Notes: generated from the letters alone by a model not told the origin. Shown: positions 26,901 through 38,923, numbered from the stretch's first letter. The stretch is DNA of 64,000 nucleotides from Rhynochetos jubatus (GCA_027574665.1 CM050672.1:10400001-10464000), one strand, 5' to 3'. Made by a program: numbers and translations.

Positions 26901-29900
26901 ATGCAGCCCACATCCAGGACAATATCAAGAGCAGGGGGTGGAGCAAACCAGGCCTCAAACCACGAGAAGCTCCAGCCCAAAAGGCAGCCAAAATTCAGGC
27001 CATATCTGGGGGAATATCACGAGCAGGGGGTGGAGGAAGCCAGGCCGCAAACCACGAGAAGCTCCAGCCCAAAATAAAGCCAAAATCCAGCCCACCTCCG
27101 GGAGAATCTCAATAGCAGTGTGTGGAGCAAGGCAGGCCTCAAACCACGAGAAGTTCCAGCCCAAAAGGCAGCCAAAATGCAGCCCACATCGGGGAGAATA
27201 TCAAGAGCAGGGGGTGGAGCAAGCCAGGCCTCAAACCACGAGAAGCTCCAGCCCAAAAGGCAGGCAAACTCCAGCCCACCTCCGGGAGAATATCAAGAGC
27301 AGGGGGTGGAGCAAGCCAGGCCTCAAACCACGAGAAGCTTCAGCTCAAAAGGCAGCCAAACTCCAGCTCACGTCCAGGAGAATCTCAAGAGCACGGGGTG
27401 GAGCAAGCCAGGCCTCAAACCACGAGAAGCTCCAGCCCAAAAGGCAGCCAAAATCCAGCCCACATCCAGGAGAATCTCAAGATCAGGGCGTGGAGCAAGC
27501 CAGGCCTCAAACCACGAGAAGCTCCAACCCAAAAGGCAGCCAAACTCCAGCCCACCTGTACGAGAATCTCAAGAGCAGGGGCTGGAGGAAGCCAGGGCTA
27601 AAACCACGAGAAGCTCCAGCCCAAAAGGCAGCCAAAATGCAGCCCACATCCGGGAGAATCTCAAGAGCAGGGGGTGGAGCAAGCCAGGCCTCAAACCAGG
27701 AGAAGCTCCAGCCCAAAAGGCATCCAAAATGCAGCCCACATCCAGGAGAATCTCAAGAGCAGGTGGTGGAGCAAGCCAGGGCTCCAACCACGAGAAGCTC
27801 CAGCCCAAAAGTCAGCCAAAATGCAGCCCACCTGGAGGAGAAATTCAAGAGCAGGGGGTGGAGCAAGGCAGGCCTCAAACCAGGTGAAGCTCCAGCCCAA
27901 AAGGCAGCCAAAATGCAGCCCACATCCTGGACAATATCAAGAGCAGGGGGTGGAGCAAGCCAGGCCTCAAACCACGAGAAGCTCCAGTCCAAAATGCAGC
28001 CAAAATGCAGCTCACATCCGGGAGAATCTCAAGAGCAGGGGGTGGAGCAAGCCAGGCCTCAAACCACGAGAAGCTCCAGCCCAAAATTCAGCCAAAATCC
28101 AGCCCACCTCCGGGAGAATCTCAAGAGCAGGGGGTGGAGCAAGGCAGGCCTCAAACCAGGTGAAGCTCCAGCCCAAAAGGCAGCCAAACTCCAGCCCACA
28201 TCCGGGAGAATATCAAGACAAGGGGGTGGAGCAAGCCATGCCTGAAACCACGAGAAGCTCCAGCTCAAAAGGCAGCCAAAATGCAGCCGACATCCGGGAG
28301 AATCTCAAGAGCAGGGGGTGGAGCAAGGCAGGCCTCAAACCACGAGAAGCTCCAGCCCAAAACGCAGCCAAAATGCAGCCCACATCTGGGAGAATCTCAA
28401 GAGCAGGGAGTGGAGCAAGCCAGGCCTCAAACCACGAGAAGCTCCAGCCCAAAAGGCAGCCAAAATGCAGCCCACATCCGGGAGAAACTCAAGAGCAGGA
28501 TGTGGAGCAATCCAGGCCTCAAACCACGAGAATCTCCAGCCCAAAAGGCAGCCAAAATGCAGCCCACATCCAGGACAATATCAAGAGCAGGGGGTGGAGC
28601 AAGCCAGGCCTCAAACCACGAGAAGCTCCAGCCCAAAAGGCAGCCAAAATTCAGGCCATATCTGGGAGAATATCACGAGCAGGGGGTGGAGGAAGCCAGG
28701 CTGCAAACCACGAGAAGCTCCAGCCCAAAATAAAGCCAAAATCCAGCCCACCTCCGGGAGAATCTCAATAGCAGGGTGTGGAGCAAGGCAGGCCTCAAAC
28801 CACGAGAAGTTCCAGCCCAAAAGGCAGCCAAAATGCAGCCCACATCGGGGAGAATCTCAAGAGCAGGGGGTGGAGCAAGCCAGGCCTCAAACCACGAGAA
28901 GCTCCAGCCCAAAAGGCAGGCAAACTCCAGCCCACCTCCGGGAGAATATCAAGAGCAGGGGGTGGAGCAAGCCAGGCCTCAAACCACGAGAAGCTTCAGC
29001 TCAAAAGGCAGCCAAACTCCAGCTCACCTCCAGGAGAATCTCAAGAGCACGGGGTGGAGCAAGCCAGGCCTCAAACCACGAGAAGCTCCAGCCCAAAAGG
29101 CAGCCAAAATCCAGCCCACATCCGGGAGAATCTCAAGATCAGGGCGTGGAGCAAGCCAGGCCTCAAACCACGAGAAGCTCCAACCCAAAAGGCAGCCAAA
29201 CTCCAGCCCACCTCCACGAGAAACTCAAGAGCAGGGGGTGGAGCAAGCCAGGCCTCAAACCACGAGAAGCTCCAGCCCAAAAGGCAGCCAAACTCCAGCC
29301 CACATCCAGGAGAATAACAAGAGCAAGGGGGTGCAGCAAGCCAGGCCTCAAACCACGAGAAGCTCCAGCCCAAAAGGCAGCCAAAATCCAGCCCACATCT
29401 GGGAGAAACTCAAGAGCAGGGGGTGGAGCAAGCCAGGCCTCAAACCACGAGAATCTCCAGCCCAAAAAGCAGCCAAAATGCAGCCCACATCCGGGAGAAT
29501 CTCAAGAGCAGGGGGTGGAGCAAGCCAGGCCTCAAACCACGAGAAGCTCCAGCCCAAAAGGCAGCCAAAATCCAGCACACCTCCGGGAGAATCTCAAGAG
29601 CAGGGGCTGGAGGAAGCCAGGGCTAAAACCACGAGAAGCTCCAGCCCAAAAGGCAGCCAAAATGCAGCCCACATCCGGGAGAATCTCAAGAGCAGGGGGT
29701 GGAGCAAGCCAGGCCTCAAACCAGGAGAAGCTCCAGCCCAAAAGGCATCCAAAATGCAGCCCACATCCAGGAGAATCTCAAGAGCAGGTGGTGGAGCAAG
29801 CCAGGGCTCCAACCACGAGAAGCTCCAGCCCAAAAGTCAGCCAAAATGCAGCCCACCTGGAGGAGAATTTCAAGAGCAGGGGGTGGAGCAAGGCAGGCCT

Positions 29901-32623
29901 CAAACCAGGTGAAGCTCCAGCCCAAAAAGCAGCCAAAATGCAGCCCACATCCTGGAAAATATCAAGAGCAGGGGGTGGAGCAAGCCAGGCCTCAAACCAC
30001 GAGAAGCTCTAGTCCAAAAGGCAGCCAAAATGCAGCCCACCTCCGGGAGAATATCAAGAGCAGGGGGTGGAGCAAGCCAGGCCTCAAACCACGAGAAGCT
30101 CCAGCCCAAAAGGCAGCCAAACTCCAGCCCACCTCCGGGAGAATCTCAAGAGCAGGGGGTGGAGCAAGCCAGGCCTCAAACCACGAGAAGCTCCAGCCCA
30201 AAAGTCAGCCAAATTGCAGCCCACGTCCGGGAGAATCTCAAGAGCAGGGGGTGGAGCAAGGCAGGCCTCAAACCAGGTGAAGCTCCAGCCCAAAATGCAG
30301 CCAAAATGCAGCCCACATCCTGGACAATATCAAGAGCAGGGGGTGGAGCAAGCCAGGCCTCAAACCACGAGAAGCTCCAGCCCAAAAGGCAGCCAAAATG
30401 CAGCCCACATCCGGGAGAAACTCAAGAGCAGGGTGTGGAGCAAGCCAGGCCTCAAACCACGAGAATCTCCAGCCCAAAAGGCAGCCAAAATGCAGCCCAC
30501 ATCCAGGACAATATCAAGAGCAGGGGGTGGAGCAAGCCAGGCCTCAAACCACGAGAAGCTCCAGCCCAAAAGGCAGCCAAAATGCAGCCCACGTGCGGGA
30601 GAATCTCAAGAGCAGGGGGTGGAGCAAGCCAGGCCTCAAACCACGAGAAGCTCCAGTCCAAAAATCTGCCAAAATGCAGCCCACCTCTGGGAGAATCTCA
30701 AGAGCAGGGGGTGGAGCAAGCCAGGCCTTAAAAACCTCGAGAAGCTCCAGCCCAAAAGGCAGCCAAACTCCAGCCCACCTCCGGGAGAATCTCAAGAGCA
30801 GGGGGTGGAGCAAGGCAGGTCTGAAACCACGAGAAGCTCCAGCCCAAAAGTCAGCCAAAATGCAGCCCACATCCAGGAGAATCTCAAGAGCAGGGGGTGG
30901 AGCAAGCCAGGCCTCAAACCACGAGAAGCTCCAGCCCAAAAGGCAGCCAAAATCCAGCCCACCTCCGGGAGAATCTCAAGAGCAGGGGGTGGAGCAAGCC
31001 AGGCCTCAAACCACGAGAAGCTTCAGCTCAAAAGGCAGCCAAACTCCAGCTCACCTCCGGGAGAATCTCAAGAGCAGGGGGTGGAGCAAGCCAGGCCTCA
31101 AACCACGAGAAGCTCCAGCCCAAAAGGCAGCCAAAATCCAGCCCACATCCGGGAGAATCTCAAGAGCAGGGGGTGGAGCAAGCCAGGCCTCAAACCACGA
31201 GAAGCTCCAACCCAAAAGGCAGCCAAACTCCAGCCCACCTCCACGAGAATCTCAAGAGCAGGGGGTGGAGCAAGCCAGGCCTCAAACCACGAGAATCTCC
31301 AGCCCAAAAAGCAGCCACAATGCAGCCCACATCCGGGAGAATCTCAAGAGCAGGGGGTGGAGCAAGCCAGGCCTCAAACCACGAGAAGCTCCAGCCCAAA
31401 AAGCAGCCAAAGTGCAGCCCACCTCCGGGAGAATCTCAAGAGCAGGGGGTGGAGCAAGCCAGGCCTCAAACCACGAGAAGCTCCAGCCCAAAATGCAGCC
31501 AAAATTCAGCTCACATCCGGGAGAATCTCAAGAGCAGGGGGTGGAGCAAGCCAGGCCTCAAACCACGAGAAGCTCCAGCCCAAAAGGCAGCCAAAATGCA
31601 GCCCACATCCAGGAGAATCTGAAGAGCAGGTGGTGGAGCAAGCCAGGGCTCAAACCACGAGAAGCTCCAGTCCAAAAGGCAGCCAAAATGCAGCTCACAT
31701 CCGGGAGAATCTCAAGAGCAGGGGGTGGAGCAAGCCAGGCCTCAAACCACGAGAAGCTCCAGCCCAAAAGGCAGCCAAAATGCAGCCCACCTCCGGGAGA
31801 ATCTCAAGAGCAGGGGGTGGAGCAAGCCAGGCCTCAAACCACGAGAAGCTCCAGCCCAAAAGTCAGCCAAAATGCAGCCCACCTGGAGGAGAATTTCAAG
31901 AGCAGGGGGTGGAGCAAGCCAGGCCTCAAACCACCAGAAGCTCCAGTCCAAAAGGCAGCCAAAATGCAGCTCACATCCGGGAGAATCTCAAGAGCAGGGG
32001 GTGGAGCAAGCCAGGCCTCAAACCACGAGAAGCTCCAGCCCAAAATGCAGCCAAAATGCAGCCCACGTCCGGGAGAATCTCAAGAGCAGGGTGTGGAACA
32101 AGGCAGGCCTCAAACCAGGTGAAGCTCCAGCCCAAAAGGCAGCCAAACTCCAGCCCACCTCCGAGAGAATCTCAAGAGCAGGGGGTGGAGCAAGCCATGC
32201 CTGAAACCACGAGAAGCTCCATCTCAAAAGGCAGCCAAAATGCAGCCCACATCCGGGAGAATCTCAAGAGCAGGGGGTGGAGCAAGCCAGGCCTCAAACC
32301 ACGAGAAGCTCCAGCCCAAAAGGCAGCCAAAATGCAGCCCACATCGGGGAGAATCTCAAGAGCAGGGGGTGGAGCAAGCCAGGCCTCAAACCCCGAGAAG
32401 CTCCAGCCCAAAAGGCAGCCAAAATGCAGCCGACATCCGGGAGAAACTCAAGAGCAGGGTGTGGAGCAAGCCAGGCCTCAAACCACGAGAATCTCCAGCC
32501 CAAAAGGCAGCCAAAATGCAGCCCACATCCAGGACAATATCAAGAGCAGGGGGTGGAGCAAGCCAGGCCTCAAACCACGAGAAGCTCCAGCCCAAAAGGC
32601 AGCCAAAATGCAGCCCACATCCG

Positions 32624-32715
32624 GGAGAATCTCAAGAGCAGGGGGTGGAGCAAGCCAGGCCTCAAACCACGAGAAGCTCCAGCCCAAAAGGCAGCCAAAA
32701 TGCAGCCCACATCCG
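32624..32715 (+). repeat. Reference monomer matching the consensus of the satellite
   Basis: This copy equals the majority base that I read at each position across the array. Its composition is A31 C28 G26 T7, or 59% GC, with strong A-over-T asymmetry. It holds one AGGCCT hexamer (a StuI site, which would give a 92-bp ladder), a GAGA-A-TCTC dyad at 32625-32633, one run of five G, and two CpG dinucleotides (in CCACGAG and in TCCGGG). Positions that vary most between copies are the triplet before CCGGGAG (ACAT, ACCT or ACGT), AAAATGCAG versus AAAATCCAG or AAACTCCAG, AATCTC versus AATATC, and AAAAGGCAG versus AAAATGCAG or AAAAGTCAG. The phase chosen for the unit start is arbitrary. Confidence 0.93.
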
Positions 32716-32716
32716 G
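32625..32716 (+). repeat. Four 23-bp sub-repeats inside the monomer
   Basis: Cut in this phase, the monomer falls into four blocks of exactly 23 bases: 32625-32647, 32648-32670, 32671-32693 and 32694-32716. Aligned without gaps, positions 1 (G), 5 (A) and 12 (G) agree in all four, and roughly a dozen other positions agree in three of four. Blocks 1 and 3 share 14 of 23 bases; blocks 3 and 4 share 12, including CAGCCCA. With this base composition about 7 matches would be expected by chance. I infer that the 92-bp unit arose as a tetramer of a 23-bp repeat, but the phase was chosen by eye, so some of the match is selection. Confidence 0.55.
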
Positions 32717-33716
32717 GAGAATATCAAGAGCAGGGGGTAGAGCAAGGCAGGCCTCAAACCACGAGAAGCTCCAGCCCAAAAGGCAGCCAAAATGCAGCCC
32801 ACATCCAGGAGAATCTCAAGAGCAGGTGGTGGAGCAAGCCAGGGCTCAAACCACGAGAAGCTCCAGTCCAAAAGGCAGCCAAAATGCAGCTCACATCCGG
32901 GAGAATCTCAAGAGCAGGGGGTGGAGCAAGCCAGGCCTCAAACCTCGAAAATCTCCAGCCCAAAAGGCAGCCAAAATGCAGCCCACCTCCGGGAGAATCT
33001 CAAGAGCAGGGGGTGGAGCAAGCCAGGCCTTAAAAACCTCGAGAAGCTCCAGCCCAAAAGGCAGCCAAACTCCAGCCCACCTCCGGGAGAATCTCAAAAG
33101 CAGGGGTTGGAGCAAGCCAGGCCTCAAACCACGAGAAGCTCCAGCCCAAAACTCAGCCAAAATGCAGCCCACATCCAGGAGAATCTGAAGAACAGGCTGT
33201 GGAGCAAGGCAGGCCTCAAACCAGGTGAAGCTCCAGCCCAAAATGCAGACAAACTCCAGCCCACCTCCGGGAGAATCTCAAGAGCAGGGGGTGGAGCAAG
33301 CCAGGCCTCAAACCACGAGAAGCTCCAGCCCAAAAGGCAGCCAAAATGCAGCCCACATCGGGGAGAATCTCAAGAGCAGGGGGTGGAGCAAGCCAGGCCT
33401 CAAACCATGAGAAGTTCCAGTACAAAAGGCAGCCAAAATGCAGCCCACATCGGGGAGAATATCAAGAGCAGGGGGTGGAGCAAGCCAGGCCTCAAACCAG
33501 GAGAAGCTCCAGCGCAAAAGGCAGCCAAAATGCAGCCCATATCCGGGAGAAACTCAAGAGCAGGGTGTGGAGCAAGCCAGGCCTCAAACCACGAGAATCT
33601 CCAGTCCAAAAGGCAGCCAAAATGCAGCCCACATCCAGGACAATATCAAGAGCAGGGGGTGGAGCAAGCCAGGCCTCAAACCACGAGAAGCTCCAGCCCA
33701 AAAGGCAGCCAAAATC

Positions 33717-36674
33717 CAGCCCACCTCCGGGAGAATATCAAGAGCAGGGGGTGGAGCAAGCCAGGCCTTAAAAACCTCGAGAAGCTCCAGCCCAAAAGGC
33801 AGCCAAACTCCAGCCCACCTCCGGGAGAATCTCAAGAGCAGGGGGTGGAGCAAGCCAGGCCTCAAACCACGAGAAGCTCCAGCCCAAAAGGCAGCCAAAA
33901 TGCAGCCCACCTGGAGGAGAATTTCAAGAGCAGGGGGTGGAGCAAGCCAGGCCTCAAACCACGAGAAGCTCCAGCCCAAAATGCAGCCAAAATGCAGCCC
34001 ACATCCGGGAGAATCTCAAGAGCAGGGGGTGGAGCAAGCCAGGCCTCAAACCACGAGAAGCTCCAGCCCAAAAGGCAGCCAAAATGCAGCCCACATCGGG
34101 GAGAATCTCAAGAGCAGGGGGTGGAGCAAGCCAGGCCTCAAACCCCGAGAAGCTCCAGCCCAAAAGGCAGCCAAAATGCAGCCGACATCCGGGAGAAACT
34201 CAAGAGCAGGGTGTGGAGCAAGCCAGGCCTCAAACCACGAGAATCTCCAGCCCAAAAGGCAGAGAAAATGAGCCCACATCCAGGACAATATCAAGAGCAG
34301 GGGGTGGAGCAAGCCAGGCCTCAAACCATGAGAAGCTCCAGCCCAAAAGGCAGCCAAAATCCAGCCCAAGTCCGGGAGAATCTCAAGAGCAGGGGGTGGA
34401 GCAAGGCAGGCCTCAAACCATGAGAAGCTCCAGCCCAAAATAAAGCCAAAATCCAGCCCACCTCCGGGAGAATCTCAATAGCAGGGTGTGGAGCAAGGCA
34501 GGCCTCAAACCACGAGAAGCTCCAGCCCAAAAGGCAGCCAAAATGCAGCCCACATCCAGGAGAATCTCAAGAGCAGGTGGTGGAGCAAGCCAGGGCTCAA
34601 ACCACGAGAAGCTCCAGTCCAAAAGGCAGCCAAAATGCAGCTCACATCCGGGAGAATCTCAAGAGCAGGGGGTGGAGCAAGCCAGGCCTCAAACCTCAAA
34701 AAGCTCCAGCCCAAAAGGCAGCCAAAATGCAGCCCACATCCGGGAGAATCTCAAGAGCAGGGGGTGGAGCAAGCCAGGACTTAAAAACCTCGAGAAGCTC
34801 CAGCCCAAAAGGCAGCCAAACTCCAGCCCACCTCCGGGAGAATCTCAAGAGCAGGGGGTGGAGCAAGCCAGGCCTCAAACCACGAGAAGCTCCAGCCCAA
34901 AAGTCAGCCAAAATGCAGCCCACATCCAGGAGAATCTCAAGAACAGGTTGTGGAGCAAGCCAGGCCTCAAACCACGAGAAGCTCCAGCCCAAAATGCAGA
35001 CAAACTCCAGCCCACCTCCGGGAGAATCTCAAGAGCAGGGGGTGGAGCAAGCCAGGCCTCAAACCACGAGAAGCTCCAGCCCAAAAGGCAGCCAAAATGC
35101 AGCCCACATCCGGGAGAATCTCAAGAGCAGGGGGTGGAGCAAGCCAGGCCTCAAACCATGAGAAGTTCCAGTCCAAAAGTCAGCCAAAATGCAGCCCACC
35201 TCCGGGAGAATATCAAGAGCAGGGGGTGGAGCAAGCCAGGCCTTAAAAACCTCGAGAAGCTCCAGCCCAAAAGGCAGCCAAACTCCAGCCCACCTCCGGG
35301 AGAATCTCAAGAGCAGGGGGTGGAGCAAGCCAGGCCTCAAACCACGAGAAGCTCCAGCCCAAAAGGCAGCCAAAATGCAGCCCACCTGGAGGAGAATTTC
35401 AAGAGCAGGGGGTGGAGCAAGCCAGGCCTCAAACCACGAGAAGCTCCAGCCCAAAATGCAGCCAAAATGCAGCCCACATCCGGGAGAATCTCAAGAGCAG
35501 GGGGTGGAGCAAGCCAGGCCTCAAACCACGAGAAGCTCCAGCCCAAAAGGCAGCCAAAATGCAGCCCACATCGGGGAGAATCTCAAGAGCAGGGGGTGGA
35601 GCAAGCCAGGCCTCAAACCCCGAGAAGCTCCAGCCCAAAAGGCAGCCAAAATGCAGCCGACATCCGGGAGAAACTCAAGAGCAGGGTGTGGAGCAAGCCA
35701 GGCCTCAAACCACGAGAAGCTCCAGCCCAAAAGGCAGAGAAAATGAGCCCACATCCAGGACAATATCAAGAGCAGGGGGTGGAGCAAGCCAGGCCTCAAA
35801 CCACGAGAAGCTCCAGCCCAAAAGGCAGCCAAAATGCAGCCCACGTCCGGGAGAATCTCAAGAGCAGGGGGTGGAGCAAGGCAGGCCTCAAACCATGAGA
35901 AGCTCCAGCCCAAAATAAAGCCAAAATCCAGCCCACCTCCGGGAGAATCTCAATAGCAGGGTGTGGAGCAAGGCAGGCCTCAAACCACGAGAAGCTCCAG
36001 CCCAAAAGGCAGCCAAAATGCAGCCCACATCCAGGAGAATCTCAAGAGCAGGTGGTGGAGCAAGCCAGGGCTCAAACCACGAGAAGCTCCAGTCCAAAAG
36101 GCAGCCAAAATGCAGCTCACATCCGGGAGAATCTCAAGAGCAGGGGGTGGAGCAAGCCAGGCCTCAAACCTCAAAAAGCTCCAGCCCAAAAGGCAGCCAA
36201 AATGCAGCCCACATCCGGGAGAATCTCAAGAGCAGGGGGTGGAGCAAGCCAGGCCTTAAAAACCTCGAGAAGCTCCAGCCCAAAAGGCAGCCAAACTCCA
36301 GCCCACCTCCGGGAGAATCTCAAGAGCAGGGGGTGGAGCAAGCCAGGCCTCAAACCACGAGAAGCTCCAGCCCAAAAGTCAGCCAAAATGCAGCCCACAT
36401 CCAGGAGAATCTCAAGAACAGGTTGTGGAGCAAGCCAGGCCTCAAACCACGAGAAGCTCCAGCCCAAAATGCAGACAAACTCCAGCCCACCTCCGGGAGA
36501 ATCTCAAGAGCAGGGGGTGGAGCAAGCCAGGCCTCAAACCACGAGAAGCTCCAGCCCAAAAGGCAGCCAAAATGCAGCCCACATCCGGGAGAATCTCAAG
36601 AGCAGGGGGTGGAGCAAGCCAGGCCTCAAACCATGAGAAGTTCCAGTCCAAAAGGCAGCCAAAATGCAGCCCAC
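33717..36674. repeat. 1,475-bp (16-unit) tandem higher-order repeat, two copies
   Basis: Bases 33717-35191 and 35192-36674 align at an offset of 1,475 bp: 16 units plus 3 bases, two extra from each of two CCTTAAAAACC units and one lost in the GAGAAAATGAGCCC unit. Differences are few: AAAATCCAGCCCAAGTCC near 34355 against AAAATGCAGCCCACGTCC, CGAGAATCTCC against CGAGAAGCTCC near 34243 and 35718, and GGACTT against GGCCTT at 34781 and 36256. The left limit is a clear mismatch at 33716/35191 and the right limit one at 35200/36675. This is a recent tandem duplication. Confidence 0.88.
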
Positions 36675-37228
36675 ATCGGGGAGAATATCAAGAGCAGGGG
36701 GTGGAGCAAGCCAGGCCTCAAACCAGGAGAAGCTCCAGCCCAAACGCAGCCAAAATGCAGCCCACATCCGGGAGAAACTCAAGAGCAGGGTGTGGAGCAA
36801 GCCAGGCCTCAAACCACGAGAAGCTCCAGCCCAAAAGGCAGCGAAAATGCAGCCCACATCCGGGAGAATATCAAGAGCAGGGGGTTCGAGCAAGCCAGGC
36901 CTCAAACCATGAGAAGCTCCAGCCCAAAAGGCAGGCAAACTCCAGCCCACCTCCGGGAGAATCTCAAGAGCAGGGGGTGGAGCAAGCCAGGCCTCAAACC
37001 ACGAGAATCTCCAGCCCAAAAGGCAGGCAAACTCCAGCCAACCTCCGGGAGAATCTCAAGAGCAGGGGGTGGAGCAAGCCAGGCCTCAAACCACGAGAAG
37101 CTCCAGCCCAAAAGGCAGCCAAACTCCAGCCCACATGCAGGAGAATAACAAGAGCAAGGGGGTGGAGAAAGCCAGGCCTCAAACCACGAGAAGCTCCAGC
37201 CCAAAAGGCAGCCAAACTCCAGCCCACC

Positions 37229-38923
37229 TCCGGGAGAATCTCAAGAGCAGGGGGTGGAGCAAGCCAGGCCTCAAACCACGAGAAGCTCCAGCCCAAAAGG
37301 CAGCCAAAATGCAGCCCACATCCGGGAGAAACTCAAGAGCAGGGGGTGGAGCAAGCCAGGCCTCAAACCACGAGAATCTCCAGCCCAAAAAGCAGCCACA
37401 ATGCAGCCCACATCCGGGAGAATCTCAAGAGCAGGGGGTGGAGCAAGCCAGGCCTCAAACCACGAGAAGCTCCAGCCCAAAAGGCAGCCAAAATCCAGCA
37501 CACCTCCGGGAGAATCTCAAGAGCAGGGGGTGGAGCAAGCCAGGCCTCAAACCACGAGAAGCTCCAGCCCAAAAGGCAGCCAAAATGCAGCCCACATCCG
37601 GGAGAATCTCAAGAGCAGGGGGTGGAGCAAGCCAGGCCTCAAACCAGGAGAAGCTCCAGCCAAAAAGGCATCCAAAATGCAGCCCACATCCAGGAGAATC
37701 TCAAGAGCAGGTGGTGGAGCAAGCCAGGCCTTAAAAACCTCGAGAAGCTCCAGCCCAAAAGGCAGGCAAACTCCAGCCCACCTCCGGGAGAATCTCAAGA
37801 GCAGGGGGTGGAGCAAGCCAGGCCTCAAACCACGACAAGCTCCAGCCCAAAATTCAGCCAAAATGCAGCCCACGTCCGGGAGAATCTCAAGAGCAGGGTG
37901 TGGAGCAAGGCAGGCCTCAAACCAGGTGAAGCTCCAGCCCAAAAGGCAGCCAAACTCCAGCCCACCTCCGAGAGAATCTCAAGAGCAGGGGGTGGAGCAA
38001 GCCATGCCTGAAACCACGAGAAGCTCCAGCTCAAAAGGCAGCCAAAATGCAGCCCACATCCGGGAGAATCTCAAGAGCAGGGGGTGGAGCAAGCCAGGCC
38101 TCAAACCACGAGAAGCTCCAGCCCAAAAGGCAGCCAAAATCCAGCCCACATCCGGGAGAAACTCAAGAGCAGGGGGTGGAGCAAGCCAGGCCTCAAACCA
38201 CGAGAATCTCCAGCCCAAAAAGCAGCCACAATGCAGCCCACATCCGGGAGAATCTCAAGAGCAGGGGGTGGAGCAAGCCAGGCCTCAAACCACGAGAAGC
38301 TCCAGCCCAAAAGGCAGCCAAAATCCAGCACACCTCCGGGAGAATCTCAAGAGCAGGGGCTGGAGGAAGCCAGGGCTAAAACCACGAGAAGCTCCAGCCC
38401 AAAAGGCAGCCAAAATGCAGCCCACCTCCGGGAGAATCTCAAGAGCAGGGGGTGGAGCAAGCCAGGCCTCAAACCAGGAGAAGCTCCAGCCAAAAAGGCA
38501 TCCAAAATGCAGCCCACATCCAGGAGAATCTCAAGAGCAGGTGGTGGAGCAAGCCAGGCCTTAAAAACCTCGAGAAGCTCCAGCCAAAAAGGCAGCCAAA
38601 CTCCAGCCCACCTCCGGGAGAATCTCAAGAGCAGGGGGTGGAGCAAGCCAGGCCTCAAACCACGAGAATCTCCAGCCCAAAATTCAGCCAAAATGCAGCC
38701 CACGTCCGGGAGAATCTCAAGAGCAGGGTGTGGAGCAAGGCAGGCCTCAAACCAGGTGAAGCTCCAGCCCAAAAGGCAGCCAAACTCCAGCCCACCTCCG
38801 AGAGAATCTCAAGAGCAGGGGGTGGAGCAAGCGATGCCTGAAACCACGAGAAGCTCCAGCTCAAAAGGCAGCCAAAATGCAGCCCACATCCGGGAGAATC
38901 TCAAGAGCAGGGGGTGGAGCAAG
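37229..38923. repeat. 830-bp (9-unit) tandem higher-order repeat, two copies
   Basis: Bases 37229-38058 and 38059-38888 align at an offset of 830 bp, nine units plus the two extra bases of one CCTTAAAAACC unit. The match runs on to 38093/38923. Shared markers are GGGAGAAACTC, AAAAAGCAGCCACAATGC, AAATCCAGCACACCTCC, CCAGCCAAAAAGGCATCC, CCACCTCCGAGAGAATC and GGTGTGGAGCAAGGC. The copies differ where copy 2 carries GGGGCTGGAGGAAGCCAGG at about 38357 and copy 1 has the ordinary unit, and at some single bases. Confidence 0.82.

Larger units (their letters stand above)
19452..30000. repeat. Segment with interleaved blocks and AATAACAAGAGCAAGG units
   Basis: About 115 monomers. The most distinctive unit is a 93-bp variant with AATAACAAGAGCAAGGGGG, seen near 22316, 23972, 24801, 25353, 25632, 26368 and 29312, with one more in the previous segment at 15501. 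It often precedes a unit with AAAAAGCAGCCACAATGC. The AAACCAGGTGAAGC unit is common here and follows GGGTGTGGAGCAAGGC. Blocks recur at offsets of 278, 1,567, 1,656, 2,025, 2,486 and 3,685 bp and overlap one another, so no single higher-order period describes the segment. Confidence 0.8.
3642..38561. repeat. 94-bp monomer class L (CCTTAAAAACCTCGAG), 20 scattered copies
   Basis: In these units CCTCAAACCACGAG is replaced by CCTTAAAAACCTCGAG, two bases longer. The TT pair starts at 3642, 3736, 5119, 5949, 6043, 7058, 9545, 9639 (written CCTTAAATACC), 10470, 14245, 20320, 20598, 30728, 33030, 33768, 34781, 35243, 36256, 37731 and 38561. The unit brings a TAA stop into one + frame and shifts the phase. 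None occurs to the right of 38.6 kb. Confidence 0.9.
30001..38923. repeat. Segment of 16-unit and 9-unit tandem pairs
   Basis: About 97 monomers. Nine 94-bp CCTTAAAAACCTCGAG-type units (30728-38561, one of them GGACTTAAAAACC at 34781), several CCACCTGGAGGAG units, CATCGGGGAG units and CAGGTGGTGG units recur in fixed order. The segment contains the 1,475-bp and 830-bp tandem pairs listed separately. A 91-bp unit with GGCAGAGAAAATGAGCCC at 34259 and again at 35734 lost one base. No coding or foreign DNA is visible. Confidence 0.8.

Noticed and set aside
32625-32633. GAGA-A-TCTC dyad as a protein operator
   Set aside because: A 4-bp stem with a one-base centre is expected often by chance, and the frequent AATATC variant destroys it without any compensating change.
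32634-32648. G-quadruplex motif at the GGGGGTGG run
   Set aside because: Each unit has one run of five G and no four nearby runs of three; the next run is 92 bp away.
32624-32715. CENP-B box in the ordinary unit
   Set aside because: At the same site the consensus reads GTGG instead of TTCG and CAGG instead of CGGG, so too many core bases differ. Only the TTCGAGCAAG variants come near and are reported as a weak finding.
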